From: Gammaproteobacteria bacterium
GTDB taxonomy: Bacteria > Pseudomonadota > Gammaproteobacteria > UBA5335
DNA length: 7,081 nucleotides
Direction: 5' to 3'
Assembly: GCA_011620145.1 (NCBI GenBank)
Contig: WOZT01000208.1
Coordinates: 1 to 7,081, forward strand
The translations under genes were made by a program, and so were the position numbers. The notes beneath the pieces were generated by a model, which saw only the letters and a program-made list of their open reading frames with translations, had not been told where the DNA came from and ran no database searches. This document shows positions 1 through 6,019 of this stretch, one piece after another (positions within the stretch are counted from its first letter, which is position 1; the number at the start of each line of letters is the position of its first letter).

Positions 1-133
1 GCACGGTGTTGGTGACCAGCATGACCTGGCCGTTGCCCAGATGAGGCGTCCACAGGGCGGGCTCGGCGAGCAGCCCGGAACCGATGTGGATGGGGTAGCT
101 GCGGGGACCCAGATCGACGGTGACGGTTTGCAT
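1..133 (-). CDS. aroB: 3-dehydroquinate synthase, N-terminal fragment (runs off the left edge)
   Basis: AroB converts DAHP to 3-dehydroquinate, the second step of the shikimate pathway, in the cytoplasm, using NAD+ and a divalent metal. Only the first 44 codons are present. They start at an ATG (131-133 on the minus strand) and read MQTVTVDLGPRSYPIHIG, then a GLL and a later QVMLVTN segment. The pattern V-x-L-G-x-R-S-Y-P-I-x-I-G-x-G-L-L followed by a strand ending in V-T-N is the characteristic AroB N-terminus, the beginning of the NAD-binding half. The active site lies outside the window. The gene starts 23 bases after the aroK stop, on the same strand, so aroK-aroB are very probably cotranscribed, as in most proteobacteria. 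No strong Shine-Dalgarno sequence is visible in the 23-base gap. Identification rests on the motif plus synteny with aroK. Confidence 0.9.
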   Translation of the reverse strand, partial: MQTVTVDLGPRSYPIHIGSGLLAEPALWTPHLGNGQVMLVTNTV

Positions 134-156
134 GGCGGCTCGTTGCGGTGGGGGGT

Positions 157-708
157 TCAGGCGGTTTCGGCGCTCGCCGTGGGCTCGGCGGGCGGGCGCA
201 GGCGCTCGGCCAGTCGACTGGCCACATGGCGCGGTTGTTGACCGTCCGTGTCCACCACCCAGTCGGCGATTTCCCGATACAGCGGATCGCGCACGGCGAG
301 CAGGGCGTGCAGCCGGGCTTCCCGATCCGGGGTTTTCAGCAGGGGACGATGGTGGCTGTGGCGGGTGCGGCGCAATTGTTCGGGCACGGAAGTGGCGAGA
401 TAGATCACCAGCCCGCGCTCCTGCAGGGCTTGGCGGTTTTCGGCGAGCAGGATGGCCCCGCCGCCGGTGGCCAGCACCATGCGTGGCATCCTGGTGAGAT
501 CTGCGACCACGGCCGCTTCCCGGCGCCGGAAACCGGCTTCGCCTTCGCGCTCGAAGATGTAGGCAATGTCGACGCCGGTGCGGGCCTCGACTTCATGATC
601 AGTGTCGACGAAGTGGTAGCCCAGCAGGTGCGCGAGGCGTTGACCCACGGTGGTCTTGCCCGCTCCCATGGGCCCAATGAGAAAGATGCGCTCGGGCAAA
701 CCGTCCAT
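157..708 (-). CDS. aroK: Shikimate kinase
   Basis: This enzyme phosphorylates shikimate with ATP to give shikimate 3-phosphate (shikimate pathway, cytoplasm). The 183-residue product has the full family signature: Walker A loop GPMGAGKTT at residues 12-20, shikimate-binding D35-x-D37-x-E39, F60-R61 with the nearby E64, the Walker B-like GGG triplet at 82-84, and the lid arginine in RPLL (R121). Its length is close to the usual 170-185, with a short Pro/Ala/Glu-rich C-terminal tail after about residue 168 that looks disordered. The chosen ATG puts the P-loop at the normal distance from the N-terminus, and no ATG, GTG or TTG lies in frame just upstream. No Shine-Dalgarno sequence precedes the start; instead TATACT sits seven bases upstream (separate entry). 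The gene lies 60 bases after pilQ and 23 bases before aroB. All catalytic residues are present and nothing suggests damage. Confidence 0.96.
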   Translation of the reverse strand: MDGLPERIFLIGPMGAGKTTVGQRLAHLLGYHFVDTDHEVEARTGVDIAYIFEREGEAGFRRREAAVVADLTRMPRMVLATGGGAILLAENRQALQERGLVIYLATSVPEQLRRTRHSHHRPLLKTPDREARLHALLAVRDPLYREIADWVVDTDGQQPRHVASRLAERLRPPAEPTASAETA

Positions 709-715
709 GGGCGCC

Positions 716-721
716 AGTATA
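716..721 (-). promoter_or_regulatory. Candidate -10 box immediately upstream of aroK
   Basis: On the minus strand TATACT (5 of 6 to the sigma-70 -10 consensus) ends seven bases before the aroK ATG, which would place the transcription start at or next to the A of that ATG. The best -35 candidate at 17-base spacing is CTGCCG, a poor match, and there is no TGn extension. The absence of a Shine-Dalgarno sequence in front of aroK makes a leaderless transcript conceivable. A single hexamer in a 60-base spacer could be chance. Confidence 0.22.
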
Positions 722-751
722 CCGGGGCGATGGGAGGGCGGCAGCCTTGCC

Positions 752-766
752 CCGTCGCCCCGACGG
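752..766 (-). other. Small stem-loop just after the pilQ stop
   Basis: CCGTCG (752-757) and CGACGG (761-766) form a perfect 6-bp GC-rich stem with a three-base loop, starting two bases beyond the pilQ stop codon on the minus strand. No run of T follows in the direction of transcription, so it does not meet the criteria for an intrinsic terminator. It might protect the 3' end of a pil message or slow polymerase before aroK. Function is unproven. Confidence 0.3.
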
Positions 767-768
767 CT

Positions 769-2907
769 TCAGGGTGTCAAGGCAAGGCCTTCATGCACAA
801 TCTTGGGGGTGATGAAGATCAGCAATTCACGTTTGGTGCTCGACTTGCTTTTTTCCCGGAACAGCGCACCGAGGAACGGGATGTCGCCCAGCAAGGGAAC
901 CTTGGTGACGCTGTTGTTGCTTTCCTCCTCGTACACGCCGCCCAGGACGATGGTTTCGCCATTGCTGACCAGCACCTGGGTGTTGAGTTCGCGCTTGTCG
1001 ATGCTGGGGATGGATCCCCCTGTGCCGTTGGGCACCAATTTACCCACGTTGTCTCGAGTCACCTTCAGATCCATGATCACCCGGTTGTCGGGTGTGATCT
1101 GAGGCGTGACCTCCAAGGATAGTACGGCCTCCTTGAAGGAGATCGTGGGAGCGGTGGTCGTGCCGCCATTGGTTTGATACGGAATCTCCACGCCTTGGCG
1201 GATGGAGGCGGTTTTCTGGTTGGCGGTGAGTACCCGCGGGTTGGACAGGATTTCGCCTTTACCTTCTGCCTGCAAGGCAGAGAGCTCCAAGTCCACTAGG
1301 AAATCCCGGCCCAGGACGGCCAGCGCGATGGAGGCGGGTATGCCTGAGGCCGGGACGGCAGGGAGGTTGACATTGAGGCGCTGCGGATAACCGGCTGTAC
1401 CTGTAGGTATCTTCGTCGGGAATACGGTGCCATTCGTGGCACTGCTGTCCAGCGAGGCAGCGACACTGGTGTCGGTGGAGCCCATTGTGCCACTCGTCAC
1501 ATTCAGCCCGCGTTGCTTATCGAAGGAATCGACGCCCGAGAAGCCAAAACGGGCACCCAGGTCGCGACTGAAGTCGTCGCTGGCCACCACGATGCGCGCC
1601 TCGATCAGCACCTGAGCTACGGCCACATCAAGCTTGGTCACCAGCGCCCGGATGTCGGCGAGGCGACTGCCGGTTTCCATCACCAGCAGGGTGTTGGTGC
1701 GTTCGTCCACCGAGACCTGGCCTTGTGGAGACAATAGGTTGCGCCCCTCGCTCTTGAGCAGGGCGGCCAGATCCTTGGCCTTGGCGTAATTGATCTGGAT
1801 AAATTCCGAGCGCATCGGCGCGGCCTGTTCGGTCTTGCGTTGCTGGTCCTGGAAGGCGGCGATTTCGGTCGCCGGCGCGACCATCAGCGTGTCACCGACT
1901 TCGCGCAGGGCCAGGCCCCGGCTTTGCATGATGATCTCCAGCGCCTGATCCCAAGGCACATTCTGCAGGCGCAGGGCGAGGGTGCCGCCGATGCTGTCGG
2001 AGAGGACGATGTTCTTGCCGGAAACATCGGCCAGGATTTGGAGCAACGCGCGGGTTTCCACATTCTGGAAATTGAGGGTTACCGGTTGTCCCCCGCCAAA
2101 GCGGCCCATTGCACTGCCCGGCTGATCCCGACGGGCGGGTGGGCGGAACGCCACGGTGAGGACTCCGTCGGTCTGATAGGCCATCGCTTCGGCATCCGGC
2201 GCAGCGCGGATGGTCAGCACCGCATCGGCGCCCACCTGGCGGGCCTCGATGGTGTGGACCGGGGTGGCGAAGTCTTTCACATCCATGCGTTGGCGCAGGG
2301 ATTCCGGCAATTGTGCCCGGCTCAGCGTGACCACGGTGTCTTCACCGCGCTGGGTCATGTCCATGCCGGTCTTGGGATCATTCAACTGGATCACGAGCCG
2401 GCCTTCCCCTTGTTCACCGCGGCGGAAATCCAGACTTTGAATGCCGTGGCCTGTCGCGGCGACTGCGGATCCCCCCTGTTGTGGCGCAGCAAGGGCGGCG
2501 GGAATGACATGGTTATCCAGGGTGACCAGGATGCGGTTGCCATCCACCTTGAGCTGGTATTGCGGCAAGTCGGTCAGTTCGATGACGACACGGGTGCGCC
2601 CGCCTGCTTCGACCACCTGCACCGCTTGCGTCAGGCCGACGCCCACGGGATGGGTGCGTTGGGCGGTGTGATTGACCACTTGGGGCAGGTCCAGCGCGAT
2701 GCGACTGGGTACGCGGGTTGTGAAAACCCCTGGTTGCGGCGCAGGGCCTGACAGGGTCAGGGTAATTTCCAGTTGATCCGCGCCGCGACGGCTGGATTCA
2801 ACGCGCTCCAGTGCCAGTTCAGCGCGTGCGGGCGTGGCCAGTGCGGCCCACAGCAGGCAGAAGAGCAGAATCTCCAGCCAACGAGTCATTGATACATGGG
2901 CTTTCAT
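769..2907 (-). CDS. pilQ: Type IV pilus outer-membrane secretin PilQ
   Basis: PilQ forms the outer-membrane ring through which the type IV pilus is extruded and retracted. Numbered from the chosen ATG (712 residues): a Sec signal peptide at 1-29 (hydrophobic core LEILLFCLLWAALA, cleavage after P-A-R-A); two AMIN peptidoglycan-binding domains at about 30-132 and 150-255; an N0/STN domain from about 274 (VTLNFQNVETRALLQILADV); an N1/NolW domain at about 366-430; and the secretin barrel to the C-terminus, with EILSNPRVLT (552-561) and the hallmark VPLLGDIPFLGALF (670-683), then LLIFITPKIV. A Ser/Thr/Gly-rich variable stretch lies at about 468-510. Start choice: GGAG lies nine bases before this ATG, whereas an in-frame ATG at 2952 has no good ribosome binding site, would add 15 residues unlike a signal peptide, and sits in a hairpin loop. 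The ATG at 2913 is a close alternative, two codons upstream. This is the last pil gene of the operon, with aroK 60 bases downstream. Intact. Confidence 0.96.
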   Translation of the reverse strand: MKAHVSMTRWLEILLFCLLWAALATPARAELALERVESSRRGADQLEITLTLSGPAPQPGVFTTRVPSRIALDLPQVVNHTAQRTHPVGVGLTQAVQVVEAGGRTRVVIELTDLPQYQLKVDGNRILVTLDNHVIPAALAAPQQGGSAVAATGHGIQSLDFRRGEQGEGRLVIQLNDPKTGMDMTQRGEDTVVTLSRAQLPESLRQRMDVKDFATPVHTIEARQVGADAVLTIRAAPDAEAMAYQTDGVLTVAFRPPARRDQPGSAMGRFGGGQPVTLNFQNVETRALLQILADVSGKNIVLSDSIGGTLALRLQNVPWDQALEIIMQSRGLALREVGDTLMVAPATEIAAFQDQQRKTEQAAPMRSEFIQINYAKAKDLAALLKSEGRNLLSPQGQVSVDERTNTLLVMETGSRLADIRALVTKLDVAVAQVLIEARIVVASDDFSRDLGARFGFSGVDSFDKQRGLNVTSGTMGSTDTSVAASLDSSATNGTVFPTKIPTGTAGYPQRLNVNLPAVPASGIPASIALAVLGRDFLVDLELSALQAEGKGEILSNPRVLTANQKTASIRQGVEIPYQTNGGTTTAPTISFKEAVLSLEVTPQITPDNRVIMDLKVTRDNVGKLVPNGTGGSIPSIDKRELNTQVLVSNGETIVLGGVYEEESNNSVTKVPLLGDIPFLGALFREKSKSSTKRELLIFITPKIVHEGLALTP

Positions 2908-2923
2908 GGTCATGGTCTCCGGG

Positions 2924-2960
2924 GCCCTTGCGCAGGGCGTATTGACTGCCATTCAGGCAG
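2924..2960 (-). repeat. Two tandem short hairpins in the pilP-pilQ spacer
   Basis: Two perfect inverted repeats lie side by side. CTGCC (2946-2950) pairs with GGCAG (2956-2960) around a five-base loop, and GCCCT (2924-2928) pairs with AGGGC (2934-2938) around a five-base loop. Both fall between the pilP stop and the GGAG ribosome binding site used for the favoured pilQ start. The first loop contains the alternative upstream ATG. As RNA they would form two consecutive stem-loops in the only sizeable spacer of the pil operon. A role in message processing or in setting PilQ translation is inference; stems of 5 bp are weak individually. Confidence 0.4.
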
Positions 2961-2970
2961 GGTCCGATTT

Positions 2971-3531
2971 TTATTCGCTCTGGGCGATCCAGGCGTCCCG
3001 TTGCATCCAGCCGCCCAGACCATCCGGGACGATTTCCTTCAGGTCCACTTTCCGCTCGGAAATGGCGGTCACCCGTCCCCCATTGCGGCCCATGTGCTGC
3101 CCCACAGCCACTCGATGGACGATGCCGTCGGCGGATCGCACCAGAGCCCAGCGTTTGTCCCCATAGCCGAGTACGCCCAACAGGTTGAGCGCGTCCAGGG
3201 GGAAGGCTTCAAGTGGTTCTCGGGGGCGCTGCAGATCCGGTGCAAGGCCGTTGTTGGGCGTGAGGCGCGCGATCTCCGCTTCGGCGTTGTCGAAGGGACT
3301 GCGGCGATCAGCTCCTGCATAGGCAAATCGTTCGTAGGGACGCATCTGGGGAACCATCTCGATGTCAGTGGATTTGCGGGCCTTGACCTCGGCGAAGTAG
3401 CTATCCAGATCCGAGTTGTCGCCGCTACAGCCAACCAAAATGGTCGCCAGTGCTAAACCAATCCACCGGTTGGACAGGCGGATGCGGGTGTGGCACGCGA
3501 CGCTCGGCGCCGGGGTTCTGAGGGAATTCAT
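2971..3531 (-). CDS. pilP: Type IV pilus inner-membrane lipoprotein PilP
   Basis: PilP is anchored in the inner membrane by a lipid and bridges the PilN/PilO dimer to the N0 domain of the PilQ secretin. The 186-residue product has a long positively charged n-region, a hydrophobic stretch (about 23-34) and the lipobox L-V-G-C with the lipidated cysteine at residue 35. A linker region follows (about 36-105), then the compact beta-sandwich HR domain: LEAFPLDALNLLGVLG (107-122), WALVRSADG (128-136), VGQHMGRNGGRV (143-154) and the conserved end EIVPDGLGGWMQR (166-178). The ATG start has GGGAG seven bases upstream and overlaps the pilO stop by four bases (ATGA), which implies translational coupling. 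The signal region is a little longer than usual because of roughly 20 residues before the hydrophobic core, but no later start keeps the lipobox. Function is assigned from clear family motifs and synteny. Confidence 0.95.
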   Translation of the reverse strand: MNSLRTPAPSVACHTRIRLSNRWIGLALATILVGCSGDNSDLDSYFAEVKARKSTDIEMVPQMRPYERFAYAGADRRSPFDNAEAEIARLTPNNGLAPDLQRPREPLEAFPLDALNLLGVLGYGDKRWALVRSADGIVHRVAVGQHMGRNGGRVTAISERKVDLKEIVPDGLGGWMQRDAWIAQSE

Positions 3532-4175
3532 CGTGCGGCTCCCGATTTGGCGCCAGCGGCGGGTCCTGGGCTTTGGGGTTCTTCCAGGTAGCGATAGGTC
3601 ATGGCGGTTGCATCCATGACCAACTGATCCGGTCCGGTTTTGGCACTCCCCAGGCTGATGTTGCTAAGGGTGACGATGCGCGGCAGGGCTGCCAGTCCGC
3701 TGGCGAAATTGCCCATCTGGTGGTAGCTCCCAGTCAGCCGAATATGGATGGGCGCTTCGGCATAGAATTCCATGGGCCGCTCCACCTCGGGCTTGAAGAC
3801 CTGTTCTTCCAGGCCCGCGCCGACCCGCGTTTGGGAAATGTCCTGCAGCAGGTTGGCCATTTCCGTCTGGCTGGGGAGTTGCCGCAGCATGGTGGCGAAG
3901 CGCTCCTGCATCTCCCGCAACTGGATTTTGTAGGCGTCGAGATTGGCGACCTGACGCTGCTTGGCTTCAAAGCTCAGGCGCAATTCGGGTTCGCGATTCT
4001 GGGCTGCTTGCAGCGTGGTGATCTGTGGCTGAATCTGGAACCAGTAACCCAGCACCGCCAGCAGCACCATCAGGACAATCAAGGCTAGGTTGCGAATCGA
4101 GTGAGGCCAGCTTCCTGGATTGTTCCGATCGATTTTGCGCAGCTCGGTCAACAGGGCGGGAAAGTCGAGTTTCAT
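3528..4175 (-). CDS. pilO: Type IV pilus inner-membrane alignment protein PilO
   Basis: PilO pairs with PilN in the inner membrane to form the alignment subcomplex joining the cytoplasmic motor side to PilP and PilQ. The 215-residue product has a short cytoplasmic N-terminus, one transmembrane helix at about 28-46, a periplasmic coiled coil at about 50-98 rich in Gln, Leu, Arg and Glu, and then the ferredoxin-like fold containing LPSQTEMANLLQDIS (100-114), IHIRLTGSYHQMGNF (143-157) and LPRIVTLSNISL (164-175). Length is typical. The final 16 residues are a Pro/Gly/Ala-rich tail that is probably disordered. The ATG start overlaps the pilN stop by four bases and is preceded by GGAG eight bases upstream, inside pilN. 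Single bitopic topology and the family pattern are clear, and no defect is seen. Confidence 0.95.
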   Translation of the reverse strand: MKLDFPALLTELRKIDRNNPGSWPHSIRNLALIVLMVLLAVLGYWFQIQPQITTLQAAQNREPELRLSFEAKQRQVANLDAYKIQLREMQERFATMLRQLPSQTEMANLLQDISQTRVGAGLEEQVFKPEVERPMEFYAEAPIHIRLTGSYHQMGNFASGLAALPRIVTLSNISLGSAKTGPDQLVMDATAMTYRYLEEPQSPGPAAGAKSGAAR

Positions 4176-4741
4176 GACTTGATCTCCGCTTCTGTGCCGG
4201 GGCGGGTGAGTTGCACACGCAAGGAAAATTGGGCAAAACGGCCGTTCTTTCCCTCCTTGGTCTCAATGACCACCAACTGGGGATCCTGAAACCAGGGTGA
4301 TGCGTCGAGATTTTTCATGTAGCTGGAAACCCGCGCATTGGACTGCGCCTGGCCTTCCAGAGTGATCTGGTTGGCTTCTTGGCGCATGGTGATGAGCGTG
4401 ACCCCATTGGGCAGAGTGCGGATCAATTCATCGAACAGATGAACACTCGTGGTGCGCTGATCTTGCAGTTGTTCGATGACCCGCATCCGTTCAATCAGGT
4501 TTTGCCGGGTTTTCTGCAAATCCCGAATTTCAGCGATCTGGACGTCCAGCGTTTTGTTTTCTTGCTCAATCCGGGTGTTGCGGGCGTTTTGCCGATCAAT
4601 GTGCGTCTGCACATAGGAACTCGCCAGAAAGACTCCGCCCGCAGCCACAATCGCCGCGCCAACGAGGCTGATCAGAAATTGGCGCTGTTGATCCTTGCGC
4701 TGCTGTTCCCGCCAGGGGAGGAGATTGATGTGGTGGGTCAT
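4172..4741 (-). CDS. pilN: Type IV pilus inner-membrane alignment protein PilN
   Basis: PilN links cytoplasmic PilM to the periplasmic alignment complex. The 189-residue product opens with the conserved INLLPWR motif at residues 5-11, the peptide that docks in a groove of PilM in characterised homologues. Then come a transmembrane helix at about 23-42, a coiled coil at about 44-95, and a ferredoxin-like periplasmic domain with LIRTLPNGVTLITM (106-119), ITLEGQAQSNARVSSYMKNL (126-145) and a closing strand FSLRVQL. The ATG shares its A with the last base of the pilM TGA (TGATG, one-base overlap), and GGAG lies nine bases upstream within pilM, so translation is likely coupled to pilM. Length and order of elements match the family. 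Confidence 0.95.
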   Translation of the reverse strand: MTHHINLLPWREQQRKDQQRQFLISLVGAAIVAAGGVFLASSYVQTHIDRQNARNTRIEQENKTLDVQIAEIRDLQKTRQNLIERMRVIEQLQDQRTTSVHLFDELIRTLPNGVTLITMRQEANQITLEGQAQSNARVSSYMKNLDASPWFQDPQLVVIETKEGKNGRFAQFSLRVQLTRPGTEAEIKS

Positions 4742-5802
4742 CAGTCAAAACTCCGCATTGCCAGTCCGCAGGCCATCATGAGAGCGGGCGCATCGAGCTT
4801 GAGTTGCCTGGGGCGCGCGCGGGGCAGGATTTTCATGCGTGCGAAGGGATCTGCAATCCGGGTGGCGACTTCCATCTGCTCTTCCACGGCCTGATCCAGG
4901 CCTGGAATGCTGGCGCACCCCCCTGCCAGGACGATCTGGCCAATCTTCTCAATGCGGCTGCTGGAGGAGAAAAAAAACTGCAGGGCGCGTTCCACATGGC
5001 TGATCACGTCCTGCATGAAGGGCTTGAGCACTTCTTCCCCGTAGCTATCCGGCAGCCCGCCACGCCGCTTGGCTTTGCCAGCTTCCTCATAGGACAGGCC
5101 GTAATGGGCCATGATTTCCTCGGTCAACTGCTTGCCACCGAAGGCCTGATCGCGGCTGTAAACGATGTTGCCGCCCTGCATGATGTTGAGGGTGGTGGTG
5201 GTGGCGCCGATGTCGATCACGGCCACACCCTGATCCGGATTCTTGAGGCTGAATTGCGCACCAATCAGAATACAGGCGTTTTCCAGGGCATTGGACTCAA
5301 TATCGACAATTCTGCAGGCCAGACCACCGAGGTGGACTGCAGCCACGCGATTTTCAATGGTTTCGCTGCGGCAGGCGGCCAGCAGCACTTCGACGGCATG
5401 ATCTTCCTCTGCGGAAGGACCGATGACCTCGAAATCCATGCCCACTTCTTCCAGGGGATAGGGAATGTACTGGTCGGCTTCAACGCGAATTTGTTGTTCC
5501 AGCTCGCGTTCCGACAGTTCCGCCGGCATGGTGATGATTTTTGAAATCACCGTGGCCCCACCCACTGCAATCACGGCTTCGCGCGTGCGGGTGCCAGATT
5601 GCTTGACCGCCTTGCGAATGGCCTGTCCTACCGCCTCTGGGTCGGCCACCTGTTTTTCCGTCACTGAGTCGGGTGACAGGCCGACAGCCGCATAGCTCAC
5701 CACTTGAGGCTGCTGGAGATCTCCACCCAGCTCGATCAATTTGACGGCAGTGGAGCTGATGTCCAACCCCAACAGGGGCTTGATGCGGCGCTTGAACAAC
5801 AC
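4741..5802 (-). CDS. pilM: Type IV pilus assembly ATPase-like protein PilM
   Basis: PilM is a cytoplasmic actin/FtsA-like protein that binds ATP and the N-terminus of PilN, coupling the alignment complex to the motor side of the pilus machine. The 353-residue product shows the actin-fold motifs in order: phosphate 1 loop LLGLDISSTAVKLIEL (10-25), the PilM-typical EADQYIPYPLEEVGMDFEV (108-126), phosphate 2 loop VIDIGATTTTLNIM (195-208), FGGKQLTEEI (221-230), LQFFFSSSS (274-282) and the adenosine motif IVLAGGCASIPGL (290-302). The start is a GTG. An in-frame TGA five codons upstream rules out longer forms, and a purine-rich GAGGAAGGGA ribosome binding site ends four bases before it. The second codon, TTG, is a less likely alternative. 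It is the first gene of the operon, divergent from mrcA. An eight-T run at codons 276-278 is discussed as a finding. Its promoter could not be identified. Confidence 0.96.
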   Translation of the reverse strand: MLFKRRIKPLLGLDISSTAVKLIELGGDLQQPQVVSYAAVGLSPDSVTEKQVADPEAVGQAIRKAVKQSGTRTREAVIAVGGATVISKIITMPAELSERELEQQIRVEADQYIPYPLEEVGMDFEVIGPSAEEDHAVEVLLAACRSETIENRVAAVHLGGLACRIVDIESNALENACILIGAQFSLKNPDQGVAVIDIGATTTTLNIMQGGNIVYSRDQAFGGKQLTEEIMAHYGLSYEEAGKAKRRGGLPDSYGEEVLKPFMQDVISHVERALQFFFSSSSRIEKIGQIVLAGGCASIPGLDQAVEEQMEVATRIADPFARMKILPRARPRQLKLDAPALMMACGLAMRSFD

Positions 5803-5853
5803 GTTTTCCCTTCCTCAGCCCGAGCTGCAATGAATCTTTGGGTACAAATGCCG

Positions 5854-5868
5854 TTTCCTGAGTGGAAA
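5854..5868. promoter_or_regulatory. Short inverted repeat (operator-like) between pilM and mrcA
   Basis: TTTCC and GGAAA form a perfect dyad around a five-base centre (TGAGT), 52 bases upstream of the pilM start. The geometry would suit a dimeric DNA-binding protein, but five-base arms are common by chance and no regulator is indicated. Listed only because it lies in the divergent control region where no pilM promoter can be recognised. Confidence 0.15.
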
Positions 5869-5893
5869 GCGCAGATCTGTCCGATTTGCTTGG

Positions 5894-5945
5894 GTCGTCG
5901 TTGCTTCAGATCGGCCGCTGGGGCGGCAACTTGATGAACGACGAC
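5894..5945. repeat. Nested inverted repeat in the pilM-mrcA control region
   Basis: GTCGTCGTT (5894-5902) is the exact reverse complement of AACGACGAC (5937-5945). Inside the 34-base interval is a second perfect dyad, GCCGC (5914-5918) and GCGGC (5923-5927), with a four-base loop. The right outer arm ends one base before the proposed mrcA -35 box at 5946. The structure could be a regulator-binding site for either divergent gene, or a folded leader if the pilM transcript starts upstream of it. Arms built from repeated GTC/GAC triplets raise the odds of chance. Confidence 0.4.
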
Positions 5946-5976
5946 TTGGCAGGCTCGGCGACGGGCCGCGTATAAT
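5946..5976 (+). promoter_or_regulatory. Probable sigma-70 promoter of mrcA
   Basis: TATAAT at 5971-5976 is a perfect -10 consensus. TTGGCA at 5946-5951 is a 5-of-6 match to the -35 consensus, separated by 19 bases, somewhat longer than the optimal 17. Transcription would start near 5983, giving an untranslated leader of about 37 bases before the mrcA ATG. The position in the divergent region and the perfect -10 support it; the long spacer suggests moderate strength or help from an activator. Confidence 0.6.
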
Positions 5977-6019
5977 GCCCCCGGCGATCTGCCCGCTGGT
6001 TTTATCGGCTGTGTGAACC

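Noticed and set aside
752..766. pilQ terminator
   Set aside because: The 6-bp stem lacks a following T run and aroK follows closely on the same strand, so it is kept only as a stem-loop and not called a terminator.
148..1122. A 324-codon open frame on the plus strand opposite aroK and the 3' part of pilQ
   Set aside because: It lies wholly antisense to two genes with complete family motifs, crosses their junction, has no recognisable domain, and long antisense frames are expected in GC-rich DNA.
1400..1540. Ser/Thr/Gly-rich stretch of PilQ as a foreign insertion
   Set aside because: Variable low-complexity sequence at this point of the secretin domain is usual among PilQ proteins, and no flanking repeats or composition shift are visible.
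1840..2751. A 303-codon plus-strand open frame opposite pilQ
   Set aside because: It is a shadow of the secretin gene: low-complexity His/Gly/Asp-rich translation, no motif, and no supporting ribosome binding site or synteny.
5191..5202. Four tandem GGT triplets in pilM as a phase-variable microsatellite
   Set aside because: They encode the threonines of the phosphate 2 loop, four units is short, and a triplet change would keep the frame.
5872..5879. Eight-base palindrome CAGATCTG in the divergent region as an operator
   Set aside because: A short perfect palindrome without spacing or a second copy is too common to support a binding site.
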